From: an uncultured Planctomycetota bacterium
GTDB taxonomy: Bacteria; Planctomycetota; Planctomycetia; Pirellulales; UBA1268
Reading direction: 5' to 3'
NCBI GenBank assembly: GCA_905477565.1
Contig: CAJQGO010000186.1
Coordinates: 1 to 10,033, forward strand
DNA: 10,033 nt
Positions within the stretch are counted from its first letter, which is position 1. Every line of letters starts with the position of its first letter. The notes below the pieces were generated by a model. The model was given only the letters and a program-made list of their open reading frames with translations, ran no database searches and was not told where the DNA came from. Positions 1 through 8,000 of this stretch are shown here, one piece after another. A program made the translations under genes and the position numbers.

Positions 1-380
1 ACATGTATCTTGCCGCTTATTCCAACTCGATATCCATGAGGTTCTAGATAGTGCGGAAGACTACGTACACCGACACGACTCGAGGAGTGGTTGTACGCAC
101 TTCCATTAGCAACTGGATATTTCCCCGTAAATAATTCTGATCGACATGGCTGGCACATCGCTTCACAAAGATATGCCTGATCAAATACAAGCCCGCCTGC
201 AGCAAGTCGGTTGATATGCGGTGTCTTCGCATTTACTCCACCATACAGTGAGAGATCGTTGTACGTACAATCATCTGCCATGATGATAAGCACATTTGGG
301 CGATCCGGATTGTCAGCACAAGCACAGTGGGCGACGAAGAAAAGTGCCGGAATCACAAGTAGTTTAAACGTTGATTGCAT
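1..380 (-). CDS. Secreted sulfatase, N-terminal part (runs off left edge)
   Basis: This is the 5' end of a type I, formylglycine-dependent sulfatase of the alkaline-phosphatase superfamily, which hydrolyses sulfate esters. The frame is open from the ATG at 380-378 to the window edge (126 codons). Residues 1-22 form a signal peptide with a hydrophobic stretch (KLLVIPALFFVA) and a probable signal peptidase I site after ACA, so the enzyme should act in the periplasm or outside the cell. The chain then reads NVLIIMADD, where D36 and D37 are the usual metal ligands. It continues with TPHINRLA and then CQPCRSELFTG (76-86), which contains the C-x-P-x-R signature; C76 is the residue that would become formylglycine. 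GYRVGISGKIH (117-126) matches the conserved GK-x-H element. A strong ribosome binding site (GGGAGGT) sits about 6 bases upstream. The fourth signature position is Cys, not the commoner Ser. The family call is secure; the substrate is unknown and the C-terminal domain lies outside the window. Confidence 0.93.
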   Translation of the reverse strand, partial: MQSTFKLLVIPALFFVAHCACADNPDRPNVLIIMADDCTYNDLSLYGGVNAKTPHINRLAAGGLVFDQAYLCEAMCQPCRSELFTGKYPVANGSAYNHSSSRVGVRSLPHYLEPHGYRVGISGKIH

Positions 381-386
381 GAAAAT

Positions 387-393
387 ACCTCCC
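387..393 (-). promoter_or_regulatory. Ribosome binding site of the sulfatase gene
   Basis: On the minus strand the sequence is GGGAGGT, ending six bases before the ATG at 380-378. It is a near-perfect anti-16S complement and fixes the sulfatase start, which also gives a complete signal peptide. Confidence 0.75.
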
Positions 394-492
394 GTATCGC
401 TCCATCTTACGCCAGAGCGATTCAGATGCCACAATAGAAATAAAGAGCAAGCTCAAGACCCCTAACAAGAAGCCAAATAGGTCCTCGTGTTT

Positions 493-1266
493 ATGCGTCA
501 AATGCAGCATTCCATCTTCTGTATCCTCTTACTTGTAACAAGTGCAATCTTGAATACGTGTACAGCAGAACAAATTTCACCAGTCAATCCGAAAGATCTC
601 TACGAAGAACAAACTGTCTCTGTGCAGGAAGGTGATGAAAACCTTGTCTTCCGGTACCGGCTTTTACGACCAGAATCTTCTGATCCCCAAAAGAAATTCC
701 CCCTCGTCGTGTTCTTTCACGGAGCAGGAGAACGGGGATCGGACAATGTCAGTCAACTTCAATACTTCCCAACGTGGATGACAAGTGACTCTCTCCGCAA
801 GAAATATCCTTGCTTTATTCTGGCTCCACAATGCCGAGAAGGATACCGATGGTCAGCAGTTGATATGACAACCGACATGCGAGCAGCTTTGAAAGCGATG
901 GATCAGGTGATTGAAAACGAAGCGATTGATACAGATCAAATTCTTGTTACAGGTCTTTCGATGGGTGGTGCCGCCACATGGGAAGTTGCCATGCGACTCC
1001 CTGAAAGAATTGCTGCAGCAGTTCCAGTCTGTGGGAAAAGTGAAGAGCAGTATGCAGAACTCGCAAAGGATGTACCCCTTTGGGTAGTCCATGGAGATGC
1101 TGATACGGTAATCCCGGTGGACTGTTCACGCTCTATGGTCGCTGCTGTGAAGGAAGCTGGTGGAAATCCGAAATACACAGAACTCCCTGGCGTTGGCCAT
1201 GATTCCTGGACCGCTGCATATCATGATGAGGAATTGCTCGACTGGTTTTTCAAGCAGCATCGGTAG
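493..1266 (+). CDS. Secreted alpha/beta-hydrolase (predicted peptidase/esterase, COG4099-like)
   Basis: This is a serine hydrolase of the alpha/beta fold, 257 residues from ATG 493, close to the predicted-peptidase, PHB-depolymerase-like and carboxylesterase groups. A signal peptide (FCILLLVTSAIL) probably ends near residue 25, so it should be exported. Residues 74-82 (FFHGAGERG) form the oxyanion-hole loop. GLSMGG places the nucleophile at S156. HGDADTVIPV gives the acid, probably D204, and GVGHDSW gives H236. The triad is therefore complete and correctly spaced. The ATG at 493 is preferred, with a weak AGGT at 479-482. A GTG at 487 and an ATG at 502 are in frame and possible. The gene diverges from the sulfatase, which suggests, but does not prove, a joint role in breaking down esterified and sulfated polysaccharides. 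The exact substrate (feruloyl or acetyl esters, or peptides) cannot be read from the sequence. Confidence 0.88.
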   Translation: MRQMQHSIFCILLLVTSAILNTCTAEQISPVNPKDLYEEQTVSVQEGDENLVFRYRLLRPESSDPQKKFPLVVFFHGAGERGSDNVSQLQYFPTWMTSDSLRKKYPCFILAPQCREGYRWSAVDMTTDMRAALKAMDQVIENEAIDTDQILVTGLSMGGAATWEVAMRLPERIAAAVPVCGKSEEQYAELAKDVPLWVVHGDADTVIPVDCSRSMVAAVKEAGGNPKYTELPGVGHDSWTAAYHDEELLDWFFKQHR

Positions 1267-1282
1267 AGAGTCCAGTACAAAT

Positions 1283-1316
1283 CAGAATGGCGTTGGGTGT
1301 CCTACTCCCGATTCTG
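1283..1316. terminator. Possible weak bidirectional hairpin between convergent genes
   Basis: CAGAAT (1283-1288) and ATTCTG (1311-1316) form a perfect 6-bp inverted repeat around a loop that contains GGG and CCC runs able to pair further. It lies between the esterase stop (1266) and the convergent ATPase gene, whose last codons it overlaps. Neither side has a clear T-run, so intrinsic termination is only a suggestion based on position. Confidence 0.3.
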
Positions 1317-2024
1317 TTCGATGGACTGAATCAGACCGTCCCGAAGAGTAACAACCGTCTTGGCTCGTTCTGCAATGTCAGGTTCATGGGTCACCATGAC
1401 AATGGTTCGGCCGGTATTATTCAACACATCAAGAAGATCCATAATTTCATTCGATGTTGCTGTATCGAGGTTTCCAGTAGGTTCATCAGCAAGAATGACG
1501 TGAGGATTGTTGACTAAAGCTCGAGCAATCGCCACGCGCTGCTGCTGACCACCAGAAAGCTGATTGGGCCTGTGGTCAAGACGGCCGGCAAGACCCACAA
1601 GCGTTGCCAACTTCGTACTCAGTTCACGGCCATCCGGACGAACAGGCAACTGGTACGACAGCGGAACCATGATGTTTTCAACGACACTGAGTTGCTGAAT
1701 CAGATTGTATGACTGAAACACAAAACCTAGATAACGACCACGGACTCTCGACAGGTCTTCATCACTCAGTGTCGCAACGTCGTGTCCGCCAAGTAGATAT
1801 TGACCGGTAGTTGGTCTATCGAGGCAGCCAAGCAGGTTTAAGAGTGTACTTTTCCCTGAACCAGAACTCCCCATGATGGCGACAAAATCTCCCTGCTTAA
1901 ATTCAAGGGAAACACCTGCCAACGCTTTGACATCCTGCCCACCGAGTCGATAGACCTTGGTCACATCTCGAACCGTGGCAACTTGCACTGGTTCTTGTGA
2001 CGATTCCTGAGGGGTGTTACTCAT
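1302..2024 (-). CDS. ABC transporter ATP-binding protein, MacB/LolD type
   Basis: This is the cytoplasmic ATPase that powers the adjacent permease. It has 240 residues, normal for the LolD/MacB-type ATPase family. All nucleotide-binding motifs are present: Walker A GSSGSGKST (52-60), Q-loop VFQ (Q104), ABC signature LSGGQ (156-160), Walker B VILADE (176-181), D-loop GNLD and switch histidine H213 in VTHE. The wording of these motifs is typical of the MacB/LolD/FtsE class, which works by moving a periplasmic domain and not by passing substrate through the membrane. The start is the ATG at 2024-2022, which overlaps the permease stop in ATGAGTAA, so translation is probably coupled. The open frame extends upstream to 2384, but that extension has no family similarity and lies wholly inside the permease gene. 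It is the last gene of the four-gene export block. In E. coli MacB this domain is fused to the permease; here it is separate. Confidence 0.95.
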   Translation of the reverse strand: MSNTPQESSQEPVQVATVRDVTKVYRLGGQDVKALAGVSLEFKQGDFVAIMGSSGSGKSTLLNLLGCLDRPTTGQYLLGGHDVATLSDEDLSRVRGRYLGFVFQSYNLIQQLSVVENIMVPLSYQLPVRPDGRELSTKLATLVGLAGRLDHRPNQLSGGQQQRVAIARALVNNPHVILADEPTGNLDTATSNEIMDLLDVLNNTGRTIVMVTHEPDIAERAKTVVTLRDGLIQSIEQNRE

Positions 2025-3342
2025 GACGAAGGGCCTCGATTGGATCCATATTGGCAGCACGCTGCGCCGGGTAGATGCCAAATACAATTCCGACACCGAC
2101 TGAAATTCCAAAGGCTGCAACAATCGACCATGGTGCAAGTCGTGGCTCAAGTTGATGAATTGTTGATGGGAGCGTCGACCAGAGTTCAGGCATAAAGCTT
2201 TCAATAACAAGCCGAACACCTTCAACAGTTGGACCGCAAAGAAATCCAACTGAGACACCCAAGAGCCCACCGGTACCCGAAAGCACAACAGTTTCCCACA
2301 GAAACTGCTGGACGATCTCACCTTTTGTTGCACCGAGCGCACGTCTGATGCCAATTTCTCTCGTTCGCTCCGTAACTGTGGCAAGCATGATGTTCATGAT
2401 GCCAATACCCCCAACAACAAGTGATATTCCAGCAATTAACAGCAAGAGGACGTTGAACATCATCCGCAATGTTTCGGCTTGCTCAAGCAATTCTTTTGGG
2501 ACAACAACAGCGTAATCGAGTGTTTTGTGATACCGACTGAGCAGTGCACGGATAATATCAGCGGAGGCATCAACGGATGCAACATCATCCACAACAGCAG
2601 TAATCTGATTCAGCTCGATGGTCTCGTTCTGAAAAGTACCTCCACGAACGGTGATGACACGATCGCCTATACGTTTTCGAAATGTACTCAGTGGAATGTA
2701 CACATCACGGTTGTATTGCCGGGCTGAAAAACTTCCTCCAATAGCAGCCGCGGCTGTTCGATCTTGTGCAACACCAACAACAACATAAAACTCTGTGCCA
2801 ATCTGAATAGCACGGCCGAGTGGATCCTGAATTGGAAAGAGACGTTCAGCAACGTCATGCGCCAACACCACTACATTCTCCAAACCTCGAAGGTCTGACG
2901 CAGCAAGCGGCCTACCGCGAACAACAGGCAGTCGATTGATCGAAAAATATTCCGGAGTACATCCGATCACCTGCGCTGAAACAGCAAATTCATCACGACG
3001 AACATCTCGACTAATTTCTCGCATTGGCACTGCTGACAAGATCGTCGGAACATTGGTGATAATCCGGTCATAATCTGATCGCAACAAACCATATGCAATT
3101 CCAGAGCGGCTTCCACTGTCACTATTGGCTTCCTCTGATGGCTTGATAGTCCGTATGATGATACTTGTTGCACCAAGTTCTTTGATCTGTTGCTGTGCTT
3201 GATAGCTCACGCCCTCCCCCATAGCGACAAGCCATATCACAGCGGTCACACCGATGAGAATGCCAAGGACAGCCAGGGCTGAACGAAGCTTGTGGAGCAT
3301 GAGGCTACGGAAGCCAAGTTTGAGCTGCTGAATGACGTTCAT
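2017..3342 (-). CDS. ABC transporter permease, MacB/FtsX family
   Basis: This is the inner-membrane subunit of the exporter, 441 residues, with four transmembrane segments in the MacB pattern. TM1 is at about 21-43, followed by a large periplasmic domain (about 44-296), then TM2 (about 297-320), TM3 (about 352-372) and TM4 (about 404-425). After TM2 comes TERTREIGIRRALGA (324-338), the hallmark FtsX-domain coupling helix that contacts the ATPase. The C-terminus YPAQRAANMDPIEALRHE is also typical of the family. The periplasmic part should dock the HlyD/MacA-like adaptor encoded just upstream. The start ATG at 3342-3340 has only a distant GGAGAG upstream. The stop overlaps the ATPase start by 8 bp. 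Known relatives export macrolides, peptides or toxins (MacB) or release lipoproteins (LolC/E). The presence of an adaptor and a TolC gene favours the MacB type. The substrate is unknown. Confidence 0.94.
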   Translation of the reverse strand: MNVIQQLKLGFRSLMLHKLRSALAVLGILIGVTAVIWLVAMGEGVSYQAQQQIKELGATSIIIRTIKPSEEANSDSGSRSGIAYGLLRSDYDRIITNVPTILSAVPMREISRDVRRDEFAVSAQVIGCTPEYFSINRLPVVRGRPLAASDLRGLENVVVLAHDVAERLFPIQDPLGRAIQIGTEFYVVVGVAQDRTAAAAIGGSFSARQYNRDVYIPLSTFRKRIGDRVITVRGGTFQNETIELNQITAVVDDVASVDASADIIRALLSRYHKTLDYAVVVPKELLEQAETLRMMFNVLLLLIAGISLVVGGIGIMNIMLATVTERTREIGIRRALGATKGEIVQQFLWETVVLSGTGGLLGVSVGFLCGPTVEGVRLVIESFMPELWSTLPSTIHQLEPRLAPWSIVAAFGISVGVGIVFGIYPAQRAANMDPIEALRHE

Positions 3343-3380
3343 GCGTCGACTTCACTCTCCACAGCTTGTGCTATCAAAAG

Positions 3381-3392
3381 GCATGTCCATGC
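3381..3392. repeat. Short palindrome in adaptor-permease spacer
   Basis: GCATG-tc-CATGC is a perfect 5-bp inverted repeat with a 2-base centre, lying in the 72-bp spacer between the adaptor stop (3415) and the permease start (3342). The loop is too short for a good RNA hairpin, so if functional it would more likely be a protein-binding site. It could also be chance. Confidence 0.3.
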
Positions 3393-3414
3393 ATACGGGG
3401 CGTGAACTTTTGAG

Positions 3415-4926
3415 CTATTCATTTGTGCCAGGACGACCGGACCATTCCAAAGTCTGTTCTTGATCACGTGAGAGCGAGGCAGCAAGCACTGTTTCAGGAT
3501 TTAAGAACACCAGCTCTCCTTCCTCAAGACCCTGCACTATTTCTACAAATCGATCATCACTTTTTCCGAGCGTAACAACTCGTTGTTCAAATCCTTCTCC
3601 CTGCTTGACAGCACACACGAACTCTTCGCTATCTTCGATCACAGCTGCAACAGGCACTGCAATGACATCCTGCAAATCTGCAACGATGATAGTAGCCTCA
3701 GCAGTAAACCCAGGCCTCAGGGCTTCGGACTTCCCATCAATGCGCACACCAACAACATATTTTTTTGCTGTTGAAAACCAGTTTGACTCCGGCCGATTGG
3801 CAACAGACGTCACAACACCAGAAAATTTAAGATCTTGTACACGGACAATCGCGGGCATTCCGGGTGAGATCTCATCGACCTTCGACTCATGAACCTCGAC
3901 GTCTGCTCGCATCTTGGTGAGATCAGGAAGCTGCAGAATGACCTGTCGCTCTTTGACTGATGTGCCTTCTTTGATTTCAGTTTCACGATCCCTCGATCGT
4001 GAATTAGCGTAAATTACAAGACCATCTTGCGGCGCTTTGATCGTGCACTTGAGAAGTTCGCTTTCCAGTCTCTCAAGCTTGATCTTCTCCAATTCAAGTG
4101 CCGCTTTTTCACTTTCAAGTCGGGCTTCTGCTGAGTCACGAACGCTTTCAAGTTCCGTGGTCATCTTTGGCTTCGTGAACTTGGTAAGTACATCCAGTGA
4201 TATCTCCGCTGTTCCAAGATCTAATTTTGCACGCGCAACTGCTGATTTTTGCGCCTCAAGTTGCTGCGGTGTAATGTAGCCCTTGCGAAACATACGCTCA
4301 CCGTATGCCAATGTATTTTCTGTGGCCTGAAGTCGTTCTGTTGTTGCGGTAACATTTGACTCTGCAGTTCGGAGATCTTTTTTGAAGAGACCCTCTCGAT
4401 ACTCTTCAACAGCAATTTTGGCAGCGGCGTAATCTTTGTCCGCCTGAATCATCAAGGCCCTGGCTTTTTCATAAGCAATCTTCTGGGCAGTTGCATTTTC
4501 AGATAAGACTGATGCATCGAGTTTGACGATATCCATGCCCTCGGCCACTCTGTCACCATCATCTACAAGCCAGATAATGGTGGCGCCACCTGCAACATCA
4601 CAGGTAATATCGACGTTCTCGTCACTAACCAAACTTCCTTCTTCGGTAACTGTAATCTGAAGATCTCTCCGCTGAACTGTATAGAGTGGCATACCTGTCA
4701 GGTCAGCCGCCTGATTTGTATCCGGCAAAAACTCAAGAAGACGTGGAAAAAGAAATACTCCCGCTAGAAGAACTGGGAGAAGCAAGAGCAACCATGTCCA
4801 TCCACGACGAGGACTTCCACCAACACGCTCGCGCTGAGCTGTCGGATTCCCAAGTAAGTCAGCAATAGCCGCCGCATTTGTTGATGCTGTTGGCTGCTCT
4901 GGTGTTGATGTTTCTGAACTGTCCAC
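3415..4926 (-). CDS. HlyD/MacA-family periplasmic adaptor (membrane fusion protein)
   Basis: This is the adaptor that bridges the inner-membrane ABC permease to the outer-membrane duct, 503 residues. The N-terminal tail (1-42) is polar and rich in Thr, Ala and Pro. It is followed by one membrane anchor (about 43-60, WTWLLLLLPVLLAGVFLF). The first half of the lipoyl-like domain lies at about 88-138, with VDDGDRVAEGMDIVKLD. A long alpha-helical hairpin rich in Glu, Ala, Lys and Arg spans about 143-295. The lipoyl domain resumes at CTIKAPQDGLVIYA (294-307). A beta-barrel domain (about 335-415, containing GMPAIVRV and RPGFTAEATI) and a membrane-proximal domain (about 420-475) follow. The start is a GTG at 4926-4924: an in-frame TGA lies shortly upstream and there is no suitable ATG near the anchor. 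AGAAG about 10 bases upstream could be the ribosome binding site. The domain order and the tripartite operon make the call firm. Confidence 0.93.
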   Translation of the reverse strand: MDSSETSTPEQPTASTNAAAIADLLGNPTAQRERVGGSPRRGWTWLLLLLPVLLAGVFLFPRLLEFLPDTNQAADLTGMPLYTVQRRDLQITVTEEGSLVSDENVDITCDVAGGATIIWLVDDGDRVAEGMDIVKLDASVLSENATAQKIAYEKARALMIQADKDYAAAKIAVEEYREGLFKKDLRTAESNVTATTERLQATENTLAYGERMFRKGYITPQQLEAQKSAVARAKLDLGTAEISLDVLTKFTKPKMTTELESVRDSAEARLESEKAALELEKIKLERLESELLKCTIKAPQDGLVIYANSRSRDRETEIKEGTSVKERQVILQLPDLTKMRADVEVHESKVDEISPGMPAIVRVQDLKFSGVVTSVANRPESNWFSTAKKYVVGVRIDGKSEALRPGFTAEATIIVADLQDVIAVPVAAVIEDSEEFVCAVKQGEGFEQRVVTLGKSDDRFVEIVQGLEEGELVFLNPETVLAASLSRDQEQTLEWSGRPGTNE

Positions 4927-4931
4927 AAATT

Positions 4932-4989
4932 CGTCACTTCTTTTCAGAGAATTAGGTCATACCACTATGTAACTATGTCACTCGTCACT
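4932..4989. repeat. Three copies of heptamer YGTCACT in TolC-adaptor spacer
   Basis: The heptamer [C/T]GTCACT occurs at 4932-4938, 4976-4982 and 4983-4989, the last two in direct tandem. All three lie in the 135-bp spacer just upstream of the adaptor start, as AGTGAC[G/A] on the coding (minus) strand. The copy at 4932-4938 sits next to the presumed ribosome binding site. Repeated short words in a leader can be operators, but the function here is unproven. Confidence 0.4.
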
Positions 4990-4999
4990 GGTTTCTCAC

Positions 5000-5012
5000 A
5001 TAAAATTTTTAT
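5000..5012. repeat. AT-rich 13-bp palindrome in TolC-adaptor spacer
   Basis: ATAAAATTTTTAT is an odd-centred palindrome (six bases each side of one central base). It lies between the TolC-like gene and the adaptor gene, 11 bases to the right of the tandem heptamers at 4976-4989. It could be a bent-DNA or regulator site, or part of an internal promoter for the three downstream genes, but no well-matched -35 box accompanies it. Confidence 0.3.
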
Positions 5013-5061
5013 CACACGAACTTCCTTCCAGAACTGCTATTACACAGGGCATGGGCAGACA

Positions 5062-8000
5062 TCACTTCAGAAAAGACGGTATCAAATCTACCCAAGACTG
5101 GTCCTCCTTCACTTCCACGGATGCAGGAAGCACTTCCTTGCTGATTATTTCATCAGCGTTCTCTGATTCCGTATCGTCTGTTTCAGTCGGCATTGCTCGT
5201 GCAATGATACTTGGCAGAATGCCTGGTGTATCCAGTAGTTCAATTCCTGCATCATTGGGCATCGGTGGTGGCGGATCAATTTCTTCGAGGTAATCAAGCC
5301 ATTCCTGTGGAACTGGTGGTGGAAGTGGCATCTCTTCACAAGAAGAACGAGCAAACCCTTCAAACGGTTTGTCAATCCAAACCCCATGTTCATCAAGATC
5401 CATGATTCCCATTTGATATGCGAGGGAAGCGCGTGTCGCGTAGTAGTTGATCCATATGCTGGTTAATGCGTCCTGAGAACTCCGAAGGTCATTAAATGCA
5501 TAAATCAGATTGAGTGTCGCAGTTGGAGCCAGCTGGCCTGCAGCTGGATCAACAACTGGAATAGAACCATCAGGACTTGGTGGTGGCGGTGGTGGTGCTG
5601 GTTGACTTAAACTCAATCGTGTCTGATCGACTCGACGAATGGCAATAATCACCGCCCGTCGTTGTGTCTCAAGATTTCGTGCATCGAGTTCAAGCTGTCT
5701 TAAAAGCTGTCGAATAGAGAGCTTTATTCCATCTTCGTAGCGGATCTGTTGGCGTCTAACCTGCTGATAATCAAGAATTGCCTGCCGGAAGTTATTACGT
5801 TCTCGCAATCGTGTAAGCGGTGCATCAAAGCGGAGACGGCCTCCCATATTACCTGTCGGAGCCCGGAAGCGAGCCGGATTCGTACCGGTCGTCGAGAGAT
5901 CACCATCAATTTCAAGGTCAAGTCCAGCCAAGAGCGCCATGGCATTGAATTGAATGAGCCGCCACTGATCGACCAAAGCAGCTCGATTGTTCATCCAGTC
6001 GAGCCGATTTGCTCGAGCGACCTCAAATGCAATATCAGGATCAATTCGTTCAGGCTCAATTGTAATTGCTTCAACACGTGCACGGGCTTGAATAAGTGAC
6101 ATCTCGTCAACCGCTGCGGCAATCTCAGCCACAAGTCCGACAACTGCATCGGCAGTTTCTCGAAGATTCTCTGGCACAAGGTTTTCACCCAGACGCTGAA
6201 TTTCTATTTCATTTTCATCAATCTGTTTGAGAAGACGATTGAGATCATCATTCAGGAGCCGCATCTCGCGGGTAAATGTCTCTTTTTCCGTTGGTCGCAT
6301 ACGACTGATTCGATATGCCGCATCTGTTTCAACACGCTGAAGATCTAACAACACATCGGCTGCCTGCAACTCGACCTGATCTCGTAAAAGATCAAGCTTT
6401 TCAAGAGATGCTTTGATGAGTGCTTGATCAGCATCGGCAAGTACTTGCTCAGTTTCTTTGAGTTCTTCTTTTGAATCAGGCTGGGGCTTCAGAACTGACT
6501 TCTCCACGTTCGATGGTACTTCTTCCCCTACTTCTTCACTAGTCTTTTCTTGACCTTCCTGATCCACAGGAGCCGGTAGGAGAAGCGACTCTACTGGCTC
6601 TTTATCTATGGCAGGTGGTACGAGTTCCAAAGCCGTTGGATCATCTTCGATAGAATCCTGCCGAGGATCATCCACTTCTTTTAGGGGCTCTTCGGCACCA
6701 AAAGAGTATATCGCCAGAAAATCACCAATGCCGTTTTGCAGAGTCTGCATCTCTGGACTGATAAATTGAAACGGCTTGATAAATGTTTCATCAAGAGCCA
6801 TTGCTGTGTCTGACGGAATATTCAAAACATTGACTTTGAATGTTTCAATCTGGTTTGCAAGACCAGTCTTTGACTGAAGAAGAGTCGCACGGCTTGTTTC
6901 CACACTTTGCCGTAATTGATCGACCTGCTCGACCCCTACAAGACCTGCCTCAAGATTGGCATCAAGCTGAGCGAGGGCCCTGAGCTGTGCTGCTAAATTC
7001 TGTTCGGCATTTCGTATTCGTTGACGGGACTGCAGAATTCCCACAAATCCACCAAGTTGCCCGGCACCACCACCAGCAAAGCCAGCTCCCCCAGTTCCAC
7101 CTCCTGCAGCTTGAAGTCCATTTCCCTGACCTCCAAAAAACACACCACCGATATTTCCAAAGCCGCCAACTCCTGTACCGGTAAAACCAGCGAACCCCGT
7201 ACCTCCGAAAAAGCCACCACGTCGTTGCAATCGCCTCGGTTGATTACTCCCGAAAGCAACCTGTAGAAAAAACCCTTGCCGGTAGAATTGAAGTAGCCGC
7301 AGATTTCCCAAGAGCGTGCGTTCAACAATTGTCAACGGTTCAAGTGCAATCGAGCGACCTGAATTTTGTAGCAATGGTTGAAGAAATGTGAAATCAAAAA
7401 ATGACACGTTTGTGTATTGATTCGGCCCCGCAAATTGCCAAACGATTGAATTAACTAAGCCGACGGCAAGTTCACCAGCTGTAGCGAGGTTTCGACGGGC
7501 AATGAGATCTGTTTCGGTACTCCATCGTGTAACCTGTCCACTTGGATTGAGAGGACCACGGTTTCGATATTCAGTGGTATTGCCACCGAAGAATTGAACA
7601 TCGAATCGAAAACGTTCAGTACTCACATCCAGTGCAGAGAGATAGAGTGTCTGAAGCTGATCCCACCAATTGATTGAATTCAGATACGCTAGTTTCATTG
7701 CTGATTCAGTGCTGAGCTCGATCGCTCCTGATTCAGTTAGATCGACTACCTCGTGGAGTCGTGAACGCCACGCAGGATTGTCCAGTGTCGTACGATCACC
7801 GTTGATGTGCCAACGATAAAAACCGTGCTTTCCATCAACACAATGCATATAGCGATGAGCCGTTGGATCATCTGGAGGCATCGGTGGGAAAATTTGATTG
7901 TATGGATCAAAAAATCGACTTCGTTTATCTGACCGAACGTTGTAATCAAACGGTACTTCCCAACGCGGATCACAGGATTTCTCTTTAAGCAGCGCGTTGA

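Noticed and set aside
211..465. Plus-strand open frame of 84 codons at the left end
   Set aside because: It is antisense to the sulfatase start, whose signal peptide, metal ligands and C-x-P-x-R signature make the minus strand the true coding strand.
2025..2384. Upstream extension of the ATPase reading frame giving a 360-residue protein
   Set aside because: The extra 120 residues show no family similarity and lie wholly inside the well-supported permease gene. The ATG at 2024 gives the normal length for the family.
3605..3892. Plus-strand open frame of 95 codons rich in Ser and Thr
   Set aside because: It is a mirror image of the adaptor gene's beta-barrel region; the composition is what the antisense of that stretch yields.
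5749..6099. Plus-strand open frame of 116 codons inside the TolC-like gene
   Set aside because: It lies antisense within a coding region, has no recognisable domain or signal, and is explained by the codon pattern of the opposite strand.
7020..7220. Possible repeat array in the Gly-rich coding segment
   Set aside because: The repetitiveness is at the amino-acid level with variable codons. There are no regular repeat and spacer units as in a CRISPR array or tandem repeat.
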